Origin: JAEUJM01 sp964635055
GTDB lineage: Bacteria; Actinomycetota; Acidimicrobiia; Acidimicrobiales; DATDAH01
DNA length: 64,000 bases
Direction: 5' to 3'
NCBI GenBank assembly: GCA_964635055.1
Contig: CAZWMT010000016.1
Location: 52,857 to 116,856 of the forward strand
Shown here: positions 34,356 through 42,297 of the stretch, in pieces
How positions within the stretch are numbered: the first letter of the stretch is position 1
Layout of the letters: each line of letters opens with the position of its first letter
Notes under the pieces: generated by a model
Told to the model about the DNA's origin: nothing
What the model saw: the letters and a program-made list of their open reading frames with translations, nothing else
Databases searched by the model: none
Position numbers and translations under genes: made by a program

Positions 34356-35153
34356 TCAGCCGGGCGCCGCGAAGACGACGTCGCGCGAGACGGTGACGAA
34401 CCCGAGGTCGCGGTAGAGGCGCACCGCCGGCGTGTTGTCCGCGTCCACGTAGAGCATCCCCACGCCGAGACCGGCGGCGTGGAGCCACGCCAGGCCGGCC
34501 TCGACGAGCGCCCGGCCGAGGCCCTGCCCATGGGCGGCGGGGTCCACGCCGATCACGAAGATCTCACCCAGGGGCGGGTCGGCGTCGACGTGGACCTTCG
34601 TCCAACAGAACCCGTCGACGCGACCGTCGTGCTCGTGGAGCAGGAACCCCTCGGGGTCGAACCACGGCTCGGCCTCCAGCGCCGCGAGGCGCTCGAGGGT
34701 CTGGCCGCCCTGGTCCGGATGGCGCGCGAAGGCGCGGTTGTTGACCTTGAGCCAGGCCGCCTCGTCCTGGCCGGGCACGAACGGGCGCCAGTCGATCTGG
34801 TGGCGCCCGTGGCGGCCGGTGGCCGCCTCGTCGAGGGGGAGTGGGCGCCGCATCTGCCACAGCTCGCGGGCTGCCGCGAAGCCCAGCGCCGCGGCGACCG
34901 CGTGGTCTTCGCGATGAGCGCCCCGGGCGAACCACCGACGTGGGCGGCGGCCGCCCTCGGTGGCGAGGGCGCCCACGAGCGCGGCGACAAGGGTGGGCCG
35001 GTCGGCGACGCTGTCGTCGACCTCGAGGTGGAGCGTGTCGTCCTCGGAGCACCAGGCGTACGCGACCGGGCCCTCGTCGGCCGCAACGGCCCAGGTGCGC
35101 GCGGGCGCTCCGTCGCCCGGGAGGCCGGCGCGGACCGAGATGGAGGGTGGCAT
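34356..35153 (-). CDS. mshD: Mycothiol synthase
   Basis: A two-domain GNAT acetyltransferase, 265 aa, for the last step of mycothiol synthesis (acetylation of Cys-GlcN-Ins). The C-terminal domain has NNRAFARHPDQGGQTLERL, EPWFDPEGFLLHEHDGRVDGFCWTKVH and GEIFVIGVDPAAHGQGLGRALVEAGL (acetyl-CoA loop), the MshD-specific set. It is slightly shorter than typical MshD (about 300 aa) because the N-terminal domain is reduced. It marks the organism as an actinobacterium. The gene is divergent from nth with 20 nt between start codons. Confidence 0.92.
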   Translation of the reverse strand: MPPSISVRAGLPGDGAPARTWAVAADEGPVAYAWCSEDDTLHLEVDDSVADRPTLVAALVGALATEGGRRPRRWFARGAHREDHAVAAALGFAAARELWQMRRPLPLDEAATGRHGRHQIDWRPFVPGQDEAAWLKVNNRAFARHPDQGGQTLERLAALEAEPWFDPEGFLLHEHDGRVDGFCWTKVHVDADPPLGEIFVIGVDPAAHGQGLGRALVEAGLAWLHAAGLGVGMLYVDADNTPAVRLYRDLGFVTVSRDVVFAAPG

Positions 35154-35173
35154 CGCCGGTAGCCTCCCACGCG

Positions 35174-35815
35174 GTGACCAGACCGAGATCCCCGCGCGGC
35201 CGTGCCCGCGAGACCCGGCTGCGTCTCATCGAGGAGTACCCCGACGCGCGGTGCGAGCTGGACCACGACTCGCCCTACCAGCTGCTGGTGGCGACGATCC
35301 TGTCCGCCCAGTGCACCGACGCCCGGGTCAACATGGTCACTCCGTCGGTGTTCGCCCGCTACCCCACACCGGAGGACCTGGCCGAGGCCGAGCCCGCCGA
35401 GCTGGAGCGGCTCATCCACTCCACGGGCTTCTTCAGGAACAAGGCGAAGAGCCTGCTCGGCATGGCCAACGCCCTGGTCGAGCGCCACGACGGCGAGGTG
35501 CCGAGCTCGATGAAGGAGCTCGCGGCGCTGCCCGGGGTCGGGCGCAAGACCGCCAACGTGGTGCGCAGCGTGGCCTTCGACCTTCCGGGCCTGCCCGTGG
35601 ACACGCACGTGGGCCGGCTGTCGCGCCTGCTCGGCCTCACCACCGAGACCGACGCGGTGAAGGTCGAGCACGAGCTCAACGCCATGGTGCCCGCCGCCGA
35701 GCGGGGCACGTTCAGCCTCCGCCTGATCCTGCACGGTCGCCGGGTGTGCATCGCCCGCCGGCCTCGCTGCGAGGACTGCGTGCTGAACGACTTCTGCCCG
35801 TCGTCGCGGGTGTGA
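35174..35815 (+). CDS. nth: Endonuclease III
   Basis: A DNA glycosylase/AP lyase for oxidised pyrimidines, 213 aa. The helix-hairpin-helix with the catalytic Lys is LAALPGVGRKTANVVRSVAF (about residues 116-135), the catalytic Asp lies in PVDTHVGRLSRLLGL, and the 4Fe-4S cluster cysteines follow C-x6-C-x2-C-x5-C (CIARRPRCEDCVLNDFC). The GTG at 35174 is 8 nt after TAGCCT (35160-35165). The divergent mshD start is only 20 nt away. Confidence 0.95.
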   Translation: MTRPRSPRGRARETRLRLIEEYPDARCELDHDSPYQLLVATILSAQCTDARVNMVTPSVFARYPTPEDLAEAEPAELERLIHSTGFFRNKAKSLLGMANALVERHDGEVPSSMKELAALPGVGRKTANVVRSVAFDLPGLPVDTHVGRLSRLLGLTTETDAVKVEHELNAMVPAAERGTFSLRLILHGRRVCIARRPRCEDCVLNDFCPSSRV

Positions 35816-35887
35816 CCGTGACAATTGTCGAAGATTTTGGACGCAGGGTGCGTGTGTCGCGGCGGTGAGTGGGGTTAAGATCTGGTC

Positions 35888-35982
35888 AACCAGGTTCCCG
35901 CCACCTGGTAGAAGGCGACAGACGGGTCCGCCGCCCGATGTCGCCCGCGCCGGCGCCCCGCAAGGGGCGCCGGTGACGTTTT
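35888..35982 (+). ncRNA. Candidate structured small RNA (three hairpins)
   Basis: Downstream of nth, TAAGAT (35876-35881) would start a transcript near 35888. It folds into three successive hairpins: CCAGGT/ACCTGG (35890-35908) with loop TCCCGCC; GGCGACA/TGTCGCC (35914-35945) with an inner CGGG/CCCG and loop TCCGCCG; and an intrinsic terminator. Length is about 95 nt with C-rich loops, reminiscent of the actinobacterial 6C RNA, which has two hairpins with cytosine loops, although six contiguous Cs are absent. Alternatively it is just the 3' UTR of nth. Confidence 0.45.
35950..35982 (+). terminator. Intrinsic terminator
   Basis: A 10-bp perfect GC stem (CCGGCGCCCC / GGGGCGCCGG) with a GCAA tetraloop is followed by TGACGTTTT. 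It is the only clear hairpin-plus-T-tract in the window and terminates forward transcripts from nth or the candidate RNA. Confidence 0.8.
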
Positions 35983-36022
35983 CGGCCCGGTTCGGCGTGG
36001 GCGATGGCGACGGTTGCGGCGC

Positions 36023-36214
36023 TCAGGCCAGGTGGCGGACCACCGCGGCCAGTCGCCGGGCGGCCGCTTGGAGTGACCGTTCCACCTCGTACAGGTCGCC
36101 CGCCAGGTCGTCGCGACCGTCGCGTCGCAGGTCGTCGGCGGCGTCGGACACGCGTTGGATCATCTCGCCGAGGCCCGTGGCCACCGACGACAGCTGGGCA
36201 GAGTCTGGGCTCAC
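36023..36214 (-). CDS. Small conserved helical protein
   Basis: A 63-aa protein, almost entirely alpha-helical (begins VSPDSAQLSSVATGLGEMIQ, ends RLAAVVRHLA), with heptad-like spacing and no Cys or membrane segment. The GTG at 36214 is my choice because the frame further upstream is antisense to hisD. Codon usage is GC-rich at third positions in this frame. It is divergent from the his operon leader. The function is unknown. Confidence 0.6.
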   Translation of the reverse strand: MSPDSAQLSSVATGLGEMIQRVSDAADDLRRDGRDDLAGDLYEVERSLQAAARRLAAVVRHLA

Positions 36215-36311
36215 GGGATCGGTACCTCGGTCGGACGCACCGCCCCTGTCTATCCGCGCCCGCGGAATCCGGTCGGATGCGGGCACGGCGCGCCGGTACC
36301 GTGATGCGTCC

Positions 36312-36350
36312 ATGCGCCACCCCTGCCCCGTCCGGCCCGCGCCGTGTTGA
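36312..36350 (+). CDS. Leaderless 12-codon leader ORF of the his operon
   Basis: ATG at 36312 lies 9 nt after TACCGT (36297-36302). The ORF encodes MRHPCPVRPAPC, and its TGA (36348-36350) overlaps the first codons of hisD (GTG at 36344, TTG at 36347). hisD therefore has no ribosome-binding site of its own and should depend on termination of this ORF. One His, two Cys and four Pro codons are present; a His-attenuation role is possible but weakly supported because there is only one His codon. Confidence 0.5.
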   Translation: MRHPCPVRPAPC

Positions 36351-37633
36351 ACCGCCTCGATCTCCGGGGGGCGGCCGGCGACCTGCGCGCGCTGCTCCCT
36401 CGCCCCGACGGGGGCGGAGAGGAGCCGGTGGCGGCGGTACGGGCCATCATCGCCGACGTCCGGGCCCGGGGCGACGACGCCCTGCGCGACCTCACCGAGC
36501 GCTTCGACGGGGTCGTCCCGGCCTCGCTGCGGGTGCCTGCCGCCGACCTCGACCGGGCGCTGGCCGGCCTCGACCCCCACCTGCGCGGGTCGCTCGAGTC
36601 GGCCGCCGCCGGCATCGCCGACTTCCAGCGCTCGCAGGTGGGCGCCGAGCACGACTACCGCCGGGGCGGCCTGCACATCCGAGACCTGCGGCGCCCGGTG
36701 GACCGTGCCGGGCTCTACGTGCCGGGCGGGCGGGCGGTCTACCCCTCCACCGTGCTCATGACCGCGCTGCCGGCCCGCGCCGCCGGCGTCGGCGAGATCG
36801 CACTGTGCGTCCCGCCCGACCGGACGGGGCGCGTCCCCGCGGTCACGCTCGCCGCGGCCGCGTTGGCCGGCGTCGACGAGGTGTACGCGGTCGGCGGGGC
36901 CCAGGCCATCGCGGCCATGGCCTACGGCACCGACACGATCGCCGCCGTCGACGTCATCGTGGGGCCGGGGAACGTCTACGTCTCGGTGGCAAAGCGCGAG
37001 GTCGCCGGCGTGGTCGGCGTGCCCTCGGCCTTCGCCGGTCCCTCCGAGATCGTCGTGGTGGCCGACGACAGCACGCCGCCGACCTTCGCCGCCATCGACC
37101 TGATCGTGCAGGCCGAGCACGGCCCCGGTGGTCTGGCCTGGCTGCTCACCTGGTCGTCCGAGGCGCTCGACGCCATCGTGGCCGAGGTCGACCGCCTCAC
37201 CGCCGCCGCGCCGCGCCGCGACGAGATCCTCTCCACCTTCGCCGAGGGGGGGTACGCCGTGCTCGTCGACTCGGCCGAGCAGGCCCTCGAGGTCGCGAAC
37301 CTGATCGCCCCCGAGCACCTGCAGCTGATGAGCGAGGCGCCCGAGCTCCTGGTGCCCCTCGTGCGCCACGCCGGGGCGGTGTTCACCGGTGCGCTGGCAC
37401 CGGCCTCGGTGGGCGACTACGTGGCCGGTCCCAGCCACGTGCTCCCCACCGCCGGCACCGCCCGCTTCTCCGGGGCGCTCACGGTGGACGACTTCCAGAA
37501 GCGGGTGCACGTCATCTCGCTCGACCAGGGCGCCTTCGCCGAGGCCGCCCCGGTCGTCGCCGCGATCGCGGCCGCCGAGGGGCTCGAGGCCCACGCCGAG
37601 TCGGTCCGGCTACGGCAGGGCTGGACGCCGTGA
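36344..37633 (+). CDS. hisD: Histidinol dehydrogenase
   Basis: A zinc enzyme, 429 aa, that oxidises L-histidinol to histidine. Diagnostic segments are DRAGLYVPGGRAVYPSTVLMTALPA (about residues 118-145), VGGAQAIAAMAYGTDTI, VDVIVGPGNVYVSVAKREV, the metal and substrate site AFAGPSEIVVVAD...AEHGPGG, and PEHLQLM. The GTG at 36344 overlaps the leader ORF. The stop overlaps the hisC start (GTGA). Confidence 0.97.
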   Translation: MLNRLDLRGAAGDLRALLPRPDGGGEEPVAAVRAIIADVRARGDDALRDLTERFDGVVPASLRVPAADLDRALAGLDPHLRGSLESAAAGIADFQRSQVGAEHDYRRGGLHIRDLRRPVDRAGLYVPGGRAVYPSTVLMTALPARAAGVGEIALCVPPDRTGRVPAVTLAAAALAGVDEVYAVGGAQAIAAMAYGTDTIAAVDVIVGPGNVYVSVAKREVAGVVGVPSAFAGPSEIVVVADDSTPPTFAAIDLIVQAEHGPGGLAWLLTWSSEALDAIVAEVDRLTAAAPRRDEILSTFAEGGYAVLVDSAEQALEVANLIAPEHLQLMSEAPELLVPLVRHAGAVFTGALAPASVGDYVAGPSHVLPTAGTARFSGALTVDDFQKRVHVISLDQGAFAEAAPVVAAIAAAEGLEAHAESVRLRQGWTP

Positions 37634-38697
37634 CGGTCGTTCCCCGAGACGACCTCGTGGCGCTCGAGGGCTACCACTCACCCCAGGTCGAGGTCGAGGT
37701 CCGCCTCAACACCAACGAGTCGCCCGCGCCGCCGCCGGACGGTTGGGTCGCCGAGGTCCAGCGGGCGGTCGCCGACGTCGAGTGGCACCGGTACCCCGAC
37801 CGCGCCGCGTCGGCGCTGCGGGCCACCATCGCCGAGGGCCACGGCGTGGCGCCGACGCAGGTGTTCGCCGCCAACGGGTCGAACGAGGTCCTCCAGTGCC
37901 TCCTGCTCACCTACGGCGGCCCCGGGCGCTCGGTGGGCGTGTTCGAGCCCACCTACGCCCTGCACTCGCACCTGGCCCGCATCACGGGCACGGCGGTCCA
38001 CGTGGGCGAGCGCGCCGCCGACTTCTCGCTCGACCCCGCCGAGGTCGAGCGCGTGGTGGGTGGCCTGCGGCCGACGGTCACGTTCCTGTGCTCGCCCAAC
38101 AACCCCACCGGCATGGTCGAGACCGAGGCGACCGTGCGCTCGGTGCTCGAGCAGGTCGAGGCGGTCGACGGCCTGCTGGTGGTGGACGAGGCCTACGGCC
38201 AGTTCGCCCCCTGGTCGGCGCTCACGCTCGTCGACGAGCGGCGGCCGCTCTGCGTCACCCGCACGTTCTCCAAGACCTGGTCGATGGCCGCGGCCCGCCT
38301 GGGCTACGTCGTCGGCCCCGACTGGCTGATCGCGGAGCTGGACAAGGTGACGCTGCCCTACCACCTCGACGCGGTGAAGCAGGCCGCCGGGCGCCTGGCC
38401 CTCGGCCACCGCGACGAGATGGACCGCCGGGTCGCCGCCATCGTCGAGGAGCGGGGTCGACTGGTGGCCCGGCTGGCCGACCTGGACGTCGACCTGTGGC
38501 CGTCGGGCGCGAACTTCGTGCTGTTCCGGCCCCGTTCGGGTGACGGTGACGGGGTGTGGCAGGCGCTCGTCGAACGTTCGGTGCTGGTCCGCAACTGCGC
38601 GTCCTGGCCTCGCCTCGACGGGTGCCTACGGGTCACCATTGGCACACCGGACGAGGACGACCGCTTCCTCGCCGCCCTGGAGGATGTCCTCTCATGA
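37630..38697 (+). CDS. hisC: Histidinol-phosphate aminotransferase
   Basis: A PLP-dependent class I/II aminotransferase, 355 aa. VRLNTNESPAPPP and WHRYPD at the N-terminus are HisC hallmarks; NGSNEVLQCLL, SPNNPTGMVE, VVDEAYGQF and the PLP-lysine motif TRTFSKTWSMAAARLGYVVG (about residues 213-232) complete the site. It may also serve aromatic aminotransferase needs, as in mycobacteria. The start overlaps hisD (GTGA); the stop overlaps the relay ORF to hisB (ATGA). Confidence 0.96.
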   Translation: MTVVPRDDLVALEGYHSPQVEVEVRLNTNESPAPPPDGWVAEVQRAVADVEWHRYPDRAASALRATIAEGHGVAPTQVFAANGSNEVLQCLLLTYGGPGRSVGVFEPTYALHSHLARITGTAVHVGERAADFSLDPAEVERVVGGLRPTVTFLCSPNNPTGMVETEATVRSVLEQVEAVDGLLVVDEAYGQFAPWSALTLVDERRPLCVTRTFSKTWSMAAARLGYVVGPDWLIAELDKVTLPYHLDAVKQAAGRLALGHRDEMDRRVAAIVEERGRLVARLADLDVDLWPSGANFVLFRPRSGDGDGVWQALVERSVLVRNCASWPRLDGCLRVTIGTPDEDDRFLAALEDVLS

Positions 38698-38753
38698 GCG
38701 CAACGACGGCCCGGGCCTCGCGACCACGCCAGGGGCAGGGGCAGGGAGCATGA
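38694..38753 (+). CDS. Relay micro-ORF between hisC and hisB
   Basis: A 19-codon ORF, MSATTARASRPRQGQGQGA. ATG overlaps the hisC stop (ATGA at 38694-38697) and TGA overlaps the hisB start (ATGA at 38750-38753). The N-terminal half resembles the relay peptide before fabZ (VSAAVARAARRPRG). The sequence AGGGAGC just before the hisB ATG could also serve as a ribosome-binding site, so hisB may not depend only on the relay. Confidence 0.5.
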   Translation: MSATTARASRPRQGQGQGA

Positions 38754-39340
38754 GTCGCTTCGCGAGCCGCGAACGGCGCACGAAGGAGACGGTCATCGAC
38801 CTCGAGATCGATGTCGACGGCACGGGCATCGTCGAGGTGTCCACCGGCGTGCCGTTCTTCGACCACATGCTCAGCCAACTCGGTCGCCACGGCGGTTTCG
38901 ACCTGCGCATCCACGCCGAGGGCGACCTGGAGATCGACGCCCACCACACCGTCGAGGACGTCGGCATCGCGCTGGGCGAGGCGCTGGCCGAGGCCCTGGG
39001 CGACAAGGCCGGCGTGCGCCGGTTCGCGTCGTCGTCGGTCCCGCTCGACGAGGCGCTCGTCGAGGTCGCGCTCGACCTGTCCGGCCGCCCCTACCTGCAC
39101 TACGAGGTCGAGTTCCCCGGCGAGAGGATCCTGAGCGACCCGCCGTTCGACCCCCAGCTCATCGAGGAGTTCTGGCGTGCCTTCGTGGTGGCGTCGGCGA
39201 TCACCCTGCACATCACCAAGCGCCGCGGCAAGAACACCCACCACATCATCGAGGCCACGTTCAAGGGGGTGGCCCACTCGCTGCGCAACGCGGTGCGCAT
39301 CGAGGGCAGCGGCGTGCCCTCCACCAAGGGGTCGCTGTGA
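38750..39340 (+). CDS. hisB: Imidazoleglycerol-phosphate dehydratase
   Basis: A manganese enzyme, 196 aa, monofunctional as in actinobacteria. The two metal-binding histidine repeats are FFDHMLSQLGRHGGFDL with DAHHTVEDVGIALGEAL (residues about 36-85) and the second GKNTHHIIEATFKGVAHSLRNAV near the C-terminus. Start and stop overlap the relay ORF and hisH. Identification is secure. Confidence 0.97.
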   Translation: MSRFASRERRTKETVIDLEIDVDGTGIVEVSTGVPFFDHMLSQLGRHGGFDLRIHAEGDLEIDAHHTVEDVGIALGEALAEALGDKAGVRRFASSSVPLDEALVEVALDLSGRPYLHYEVEFPGERILSDPPFDPQLIEEFWRAFVVASAITLHITKRRGKNTHHIIEATFKGVAHSLRNAVRIEGSGVPSTKGSL

Positions 39341-39978
39341 GCGGGCCCGTCATCGCCGTGGTCGACTACGGCATCGGCAACCTGCGCTCGGCCCAGAAGG
39401 CGTTCGAGCACGTGGGCGCCGACGCCCGGCTCACCGCGGACCGGCACCTGATCGACACCGCCGATGCCGTGGTGATCGCCGGCGTGGGCAACTTCGGGCG
39501 CTGCATGGAGGCCCTCCACGACGGCGACCTGGCCGCCCCCACGCTGGCCGCGGTCGAGTCGGGCCGGCCGGTGCTGGGCATCTGCGTGGGCATGCAGATG
39601 CTCTACGAGGCATCCGAGGAGGCGCCCGACACCGCAGGCCTCGGGGTCCTGCCCGGCACGGTGCGACTGCTCCCCGACACCGAGAAGCGCCCCCAGATGC
39701 AGTGGAACGTGCTCGAGCGCCGGGGGCCGTCCGGGCTGCTCGACGGCATCGCCGACCCGTTGTGGATGTACTTCGTGCACTCCTACGCCCCGCCCCCGGG
39801 TGACGCGGTCGTCGCCACCTGCGACTACGGCGGCCCGGTGACCGCGGCCGTCGAGCAGGCCAACGTGTGGGCGACCCAGTTCCACCCCGAGAAGTCGAGC
39901 GCGAAGGGCCTCGCGGTGCTGGCCAACTTCGCCCGGGCCGCGGCGCGCCAGGCGCACGGTTCGCGGCAGCCGGCCTGA
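39337..39978 (+). CDS. hisH: Imidazole glycerol phosphate synthase, glutaminase subunit
   Basis: A class I glutamine amidotransferase, 213 aa, that feeds ammonia to HisF. DYGIGNLRSAQKAFEH opens the protein. The nucleophile Cys lies in PVLGICVGMQMLYE (about residue 87) and the His/Glu pair in ATQFHPEKSS near residue 188. The GTG overlaps the hisB stop (GTGA) and its stop overlaps hisA (TGATG). Confidence 0.97.
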   Translation: MSGPVIAVVDYGIGNLRSAQKAFEHVGADARLTADRHLIDTADAVVIAGVGNFGRCMEALHDGDLAAPTLAAVESGRPVLGICVGMQMLYEASEEAPDTAGLGVLPGTVRLLPDTEKRPQMQWNVLERRGPSGLLDGIADPLWMYFVHSYAPPPGDAVVATCDYGGPVTAAVEQANVWATQFHPEKSSAKGLAVLANFARAAARQAHGSRQPA

Positions 39979-40706
39979 TGGACCTGTACCCCGCCATCGA
40001 CCTGCGCGGCGGCAAGTGCGTGCGCCTGTACCAGGGCGACTACGCGCAGGAGACCGTCTACGCCGACGACCCCGTCGGTCAGGCCTGCCGGTTCGCCGAC
40101 GCCGGCGCCCCGTGGATACACGTGGTCGACCTCGACGGTGCCCGCAGCGGCACCCCGGCCCACACCGAGCAGATCGCGGCCATCGCCGCGGCGGTCGACG
40201 TGCCCGTCCAGACCGGAGGCGGCATCCGTGACGAGGCCGCGGCCGACCGGCTCTTCGCTGCCGGCGTGGCCCGCATCGTGCTGGGCACCGTCGCCCTCGA
40301 GCAGCCCGAGCTGGTCGCCCGTCTCGCCGCCCGCCACCCTGTCGCGGTCGGTCTCGACGCCCGGGGCGGCCAGGTGGCGGTGCGGGGGTGGGAGTCCACC
40401 TCTGACCGCTCGGTGCTCGACGTCGCTCGCGAGTTCGCCGCGGTCGGCATCGCCGCCGTGGTGGTCACCGACATCGGGCGGGACGGCACCCTCGGGGGCC
40501 CCGACCTGGCGGGGCTGGGCGAGATGCTGGCGGCGACCGAGGTCGACGTGATCGCGTCGGGCGGTGTGGGCACGGTGGCCGACCTCGAGTCCCTCGGCGC
40601 CCTGCAGGTCGCCGGCCGCCGCCTCAGCGGGGCCATCGTCGGCCGGGCCCTCTACGAGGGCGCCTTCACCCTCGATGCCGCGCTCGCGGCGTCGAGTGGG
40701 GGCTGA
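39978..40706 (+). CDS. hisA: Phosphoribosylformimino-AICAR phosphate isomerase
   Basis: A TIM-barrel isomerase, 242 aa. LYPAIDLRGGKCVRLYQGD holds the first catalytic Asp (D8 region), the second lies in VVTDIGRDGTLGGPDL, and phosphate binding uses VQTGGGIRDEAAA and VIASGGVG. In actinobacteria the hisA product is often PriA, also acting as phosphoribosylanthranilate isomerase. Here a separate trpF is present at 47815, so dual activity is not required. Confidence 0.95.
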   Translation: MDLYPAIDLRGGKCVRLYQGDYAQETVYADDPVGQACRFADAGAPWIHVVDLDGARSGTPAHTEQIAAIAAAVDVPVQTGGGIRDEAAADRLFAAGVARIVLGTVALEQPELVARLAARHPVAVGLDARGGQVAVRGWESTSDRSVLDVAREFAAVGIAAVVVTDIGRDGTLGGPDLAGLGEMLAATEVDVIASGGVGTVADLESLGALQVAGRRLSGAIVGRALYEGAFTLDAALAASSGG

Positions 40707-40707
40707 C

Positions 40708-41496
40708 GTGCGCACCGCCCGCATCATCCCGTGCCTCGATGTCGACAACGGCCGGGTCGTCAAGGGGGTCAACTTCGTCGACCTGGTCGACGCCGGCGAC
40801 CCCGTCGAGCTGGCGGCCCGGTACGACCAGGAGGGGGCCGACGAGGTCGTGTTCCTCGACATCACCGCCTCGTCCGACGATCGCGACACCATCGTCGACG
40901 TGGCCCGGCGCACCGCCGAGCAGGTGTTCATCCCGTTCACCATCGGCGGCGGCATCCGCTCGGTCGACGACGCTCGCCGCCTGCTGCGGGCCGGCGCCGA
41001 CAAGGTGTCGATCAACACCGCGGCCATCGAGCGGCCCGAGCTGATCACCGAGCTCGCCACCGAGTTCGGCGCCCAGTGCGTGGTGGTCGCCATCGACGCC
41101 CGCCGCGCCGAGCCGGCGACGGGCGGCGGCGGCTCCGAACGGCCGGCGTTCGAGGTGTACACCCACGGGGGGCGCCGCCCGACCGGGCTCGACGCGGTGG
41201 CCTGGGCGGTCCGGTGCGAGGAGCTCGGGGCGGGCGAGATCCTGCTCACCTCGATGGACCGTGACGGCACTCGGGACGGGTTCGACCTCGAGCTCACGAG
41301 CGCCGTCGCCGCGGCATGCGGCGTGCCGGTCATCGCCAGCGGGGGAGTCGGCTCGCTGCAGCACCTGGCCGACGGCGTGCTGCGGGGCCGGGCCGACGCG
41401 GTGCTGGCCGCGTCGATCTTCCACTTCGGCGAGCACACCGTGGGCGAGGCCAAGGACCACCTGGCGGCGCAGGGGATCGCCGTGCGCCCCCGGTGA
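40708..41496 (+). CDS. hisF: Imidazole glycerol phosphate synthase, cyclase subunit
   Basis: A TIM-barrel cyclase, 262 aa. RIIPCLDVDNGRVVKGVNF carries the first catalytic Asp and TSMDRDGTRDGFDLEL the second. IPFTIGGGIRSVDDARRLL and VIASGGVGSLQHLADG bind phosphate. It pairs with HisH to make IGP and AICAR. I use the GTG at 40708; an in-frame GTG at 40696 would overlap hisA. Confidence 0.97.
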   Translation: MRTARIIPCLDVDNGRVVKGVNFVDLVDAGDPVELAARYDQEGADEVVFLDITASSDDRDTIVDVARRTAEQVFIPFTIGGGIRSVDDARRLLRAGADKVSINTAAIERPELITELATEFGAQCVVVAIDARRAEPATGGGGSERPAFEVYTHGGRRPTGLDAVAWAVRCEELGAGEILLTSMDRDGTRDGFDLELTSAVAAACGVPVIASGGVGSLQHLADGVLRGRADAVLAASIFHFGEHTVGEAKDHLAAQGIAVRPR

Positions 41497-42134
41497 GCCG
41501 TCGACTCGCCGCCGCGGCAGGCGCGCTGATGGTCGTCGCGCTCCTGGCCACCGGATGCAGCAGCGATGGCGGGGCCGGTGGAACCGACGGCACCGCGGCG
41601 CCGAGCAGCGGGGGACGAACCACCGAGACCACGGTGGCGACCGACGCCTCGCTCATCCCGCCGTCCGGAGCCACCAGCCCCACCAGCGGCCCACCCAACA
41701 CCGACCCCCTGGCCGGCGCCGCTGCGCCGAACGGCGCCACCTGTCAGGACCATGGCACGCCCAGCCAGGCCGCCGCGGCCGACGACCTGGAACTTCGGGT
41801 GCAGCTCCGCGAGACCCTCGAGACGGGGCGCATCCGCTGGGCGCTCACCGTCGCCAATCGCGGGGAGCGTGCGGTCACCCTCGTGTACCCGACGGCGCAG
41901 GACGGCGACCTGGTGCTGCGCGAGGACGGCGAGGTGGCCTACCGCTGGAGCGAGGGTCGGGTCTTCGCCCAGCAGCAACGGTGCCAGCTGATCGGCGCCG
42001 GCCAGGACTACCAGTTCAGCCTCCGCGGCACCGACCTCGACGTCGACCCCGGCGACTACGAGCTCGTCGCCTCGCTCGCCGCCGAGCCCGCCCCCGAACC
42101 CGCCCGCATCGACGTGACCGTGGTCGACCCCTGA
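41493..42134 (+). CDS. Lipoprotein with BsuPI-like domain
   Basis: A 213-aa lipoprotein coupled to hisF by a GTGA overlap. The lipobox is VVALLATGCSS (Cys22). A Thr/Ser/Pro-rich linker reaches about residue 80, then a beta-sandwich matching BsuPI-type domains follows: LTVANRGERAVTLVYPTAQDGDLVLREDGEVAYRWSEGRVFAQQ. The founding Bacillus BsuPI is an intracellular proteinase inhibitor; this exported version may bind proteins at the membrane. It has no known link to histidine synthesis. Confidence 0.75.
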   Translation: MSRRLAAAAGALMVVALLATGCSSDGGAGGTDGTAAPSSGGRTTETTVATDASLIPPSGATSPTSGPPNTDPLAGAAAPNGATCQDHGTPSQAAAADDLELRVQLRETLETGRIRWALTVANRGERAVTLVYPTAQDGDLVLREDGEVAYRWSEGRVFAQQQRCQLIGAGQDYQFSLRGTDLDVDPGDYELVASLAAEPAPEPARIDVTVVDP

Positions 42135-42265
42135 CGAGGTTCAGCGAGGCCGGCGCACTGAGTCCGCTCATGGCGGACTGGATGCGCTGAGTTCGTGGGG
42201 TCGGGCGAGGTTCTCGGAGGCCGGCGCAGGGAGTCCCGTCACAGCGGACTGGTTGCGCCGAGTTC
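42135..42265. repeat. Two tandem dyad elements, family A (71-nt period)
   Basis: Two units begin CGAGGTTC at 42135 and 42206 and end GCGCTGAGTTCG and GCGCCGAGTTCG. The inner stem AGTCCGC/GCGGACT (loop TCATG) is perfect in the first unit and degenerate in the second. The right arm GCGGACTGGATGCGCTGAGTT of the first unit is identical to that at 7488-7508, 35 kb away. The array fills the gap between the lipoprotein and the GroES-like gene. Confidence 0.8.
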
Positions 42266-42297
42266 GGGGGACGTAGGTGGCGGGTACGGTGGCGCAG

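Noticed and set aside
34024..34416. Forward 130-codon ORF over the end of the VIT1 gene
   Set aside because: Out-of-frame shadow of the transporter, with Pro/Arg/Ser-rich composition typical of wrong frames.
36312..36350. Classical histidine attenuator
   Set aside because: The leader has a single His codon and I see no terminator/antiterminator pair before hisD.
39978..40706. PriA (dual HisA/TrpF) annotation
   Set aside because: A genuine trpF is present at 47815, so the simpler name hisA is kept.
42277..42297. GTG start for the GroES-like gene
   Set aside because: The region overlaps the -10-like TACGGT box; the ATG at 42298 fits the leaderless spacing and the family's N-terminus.
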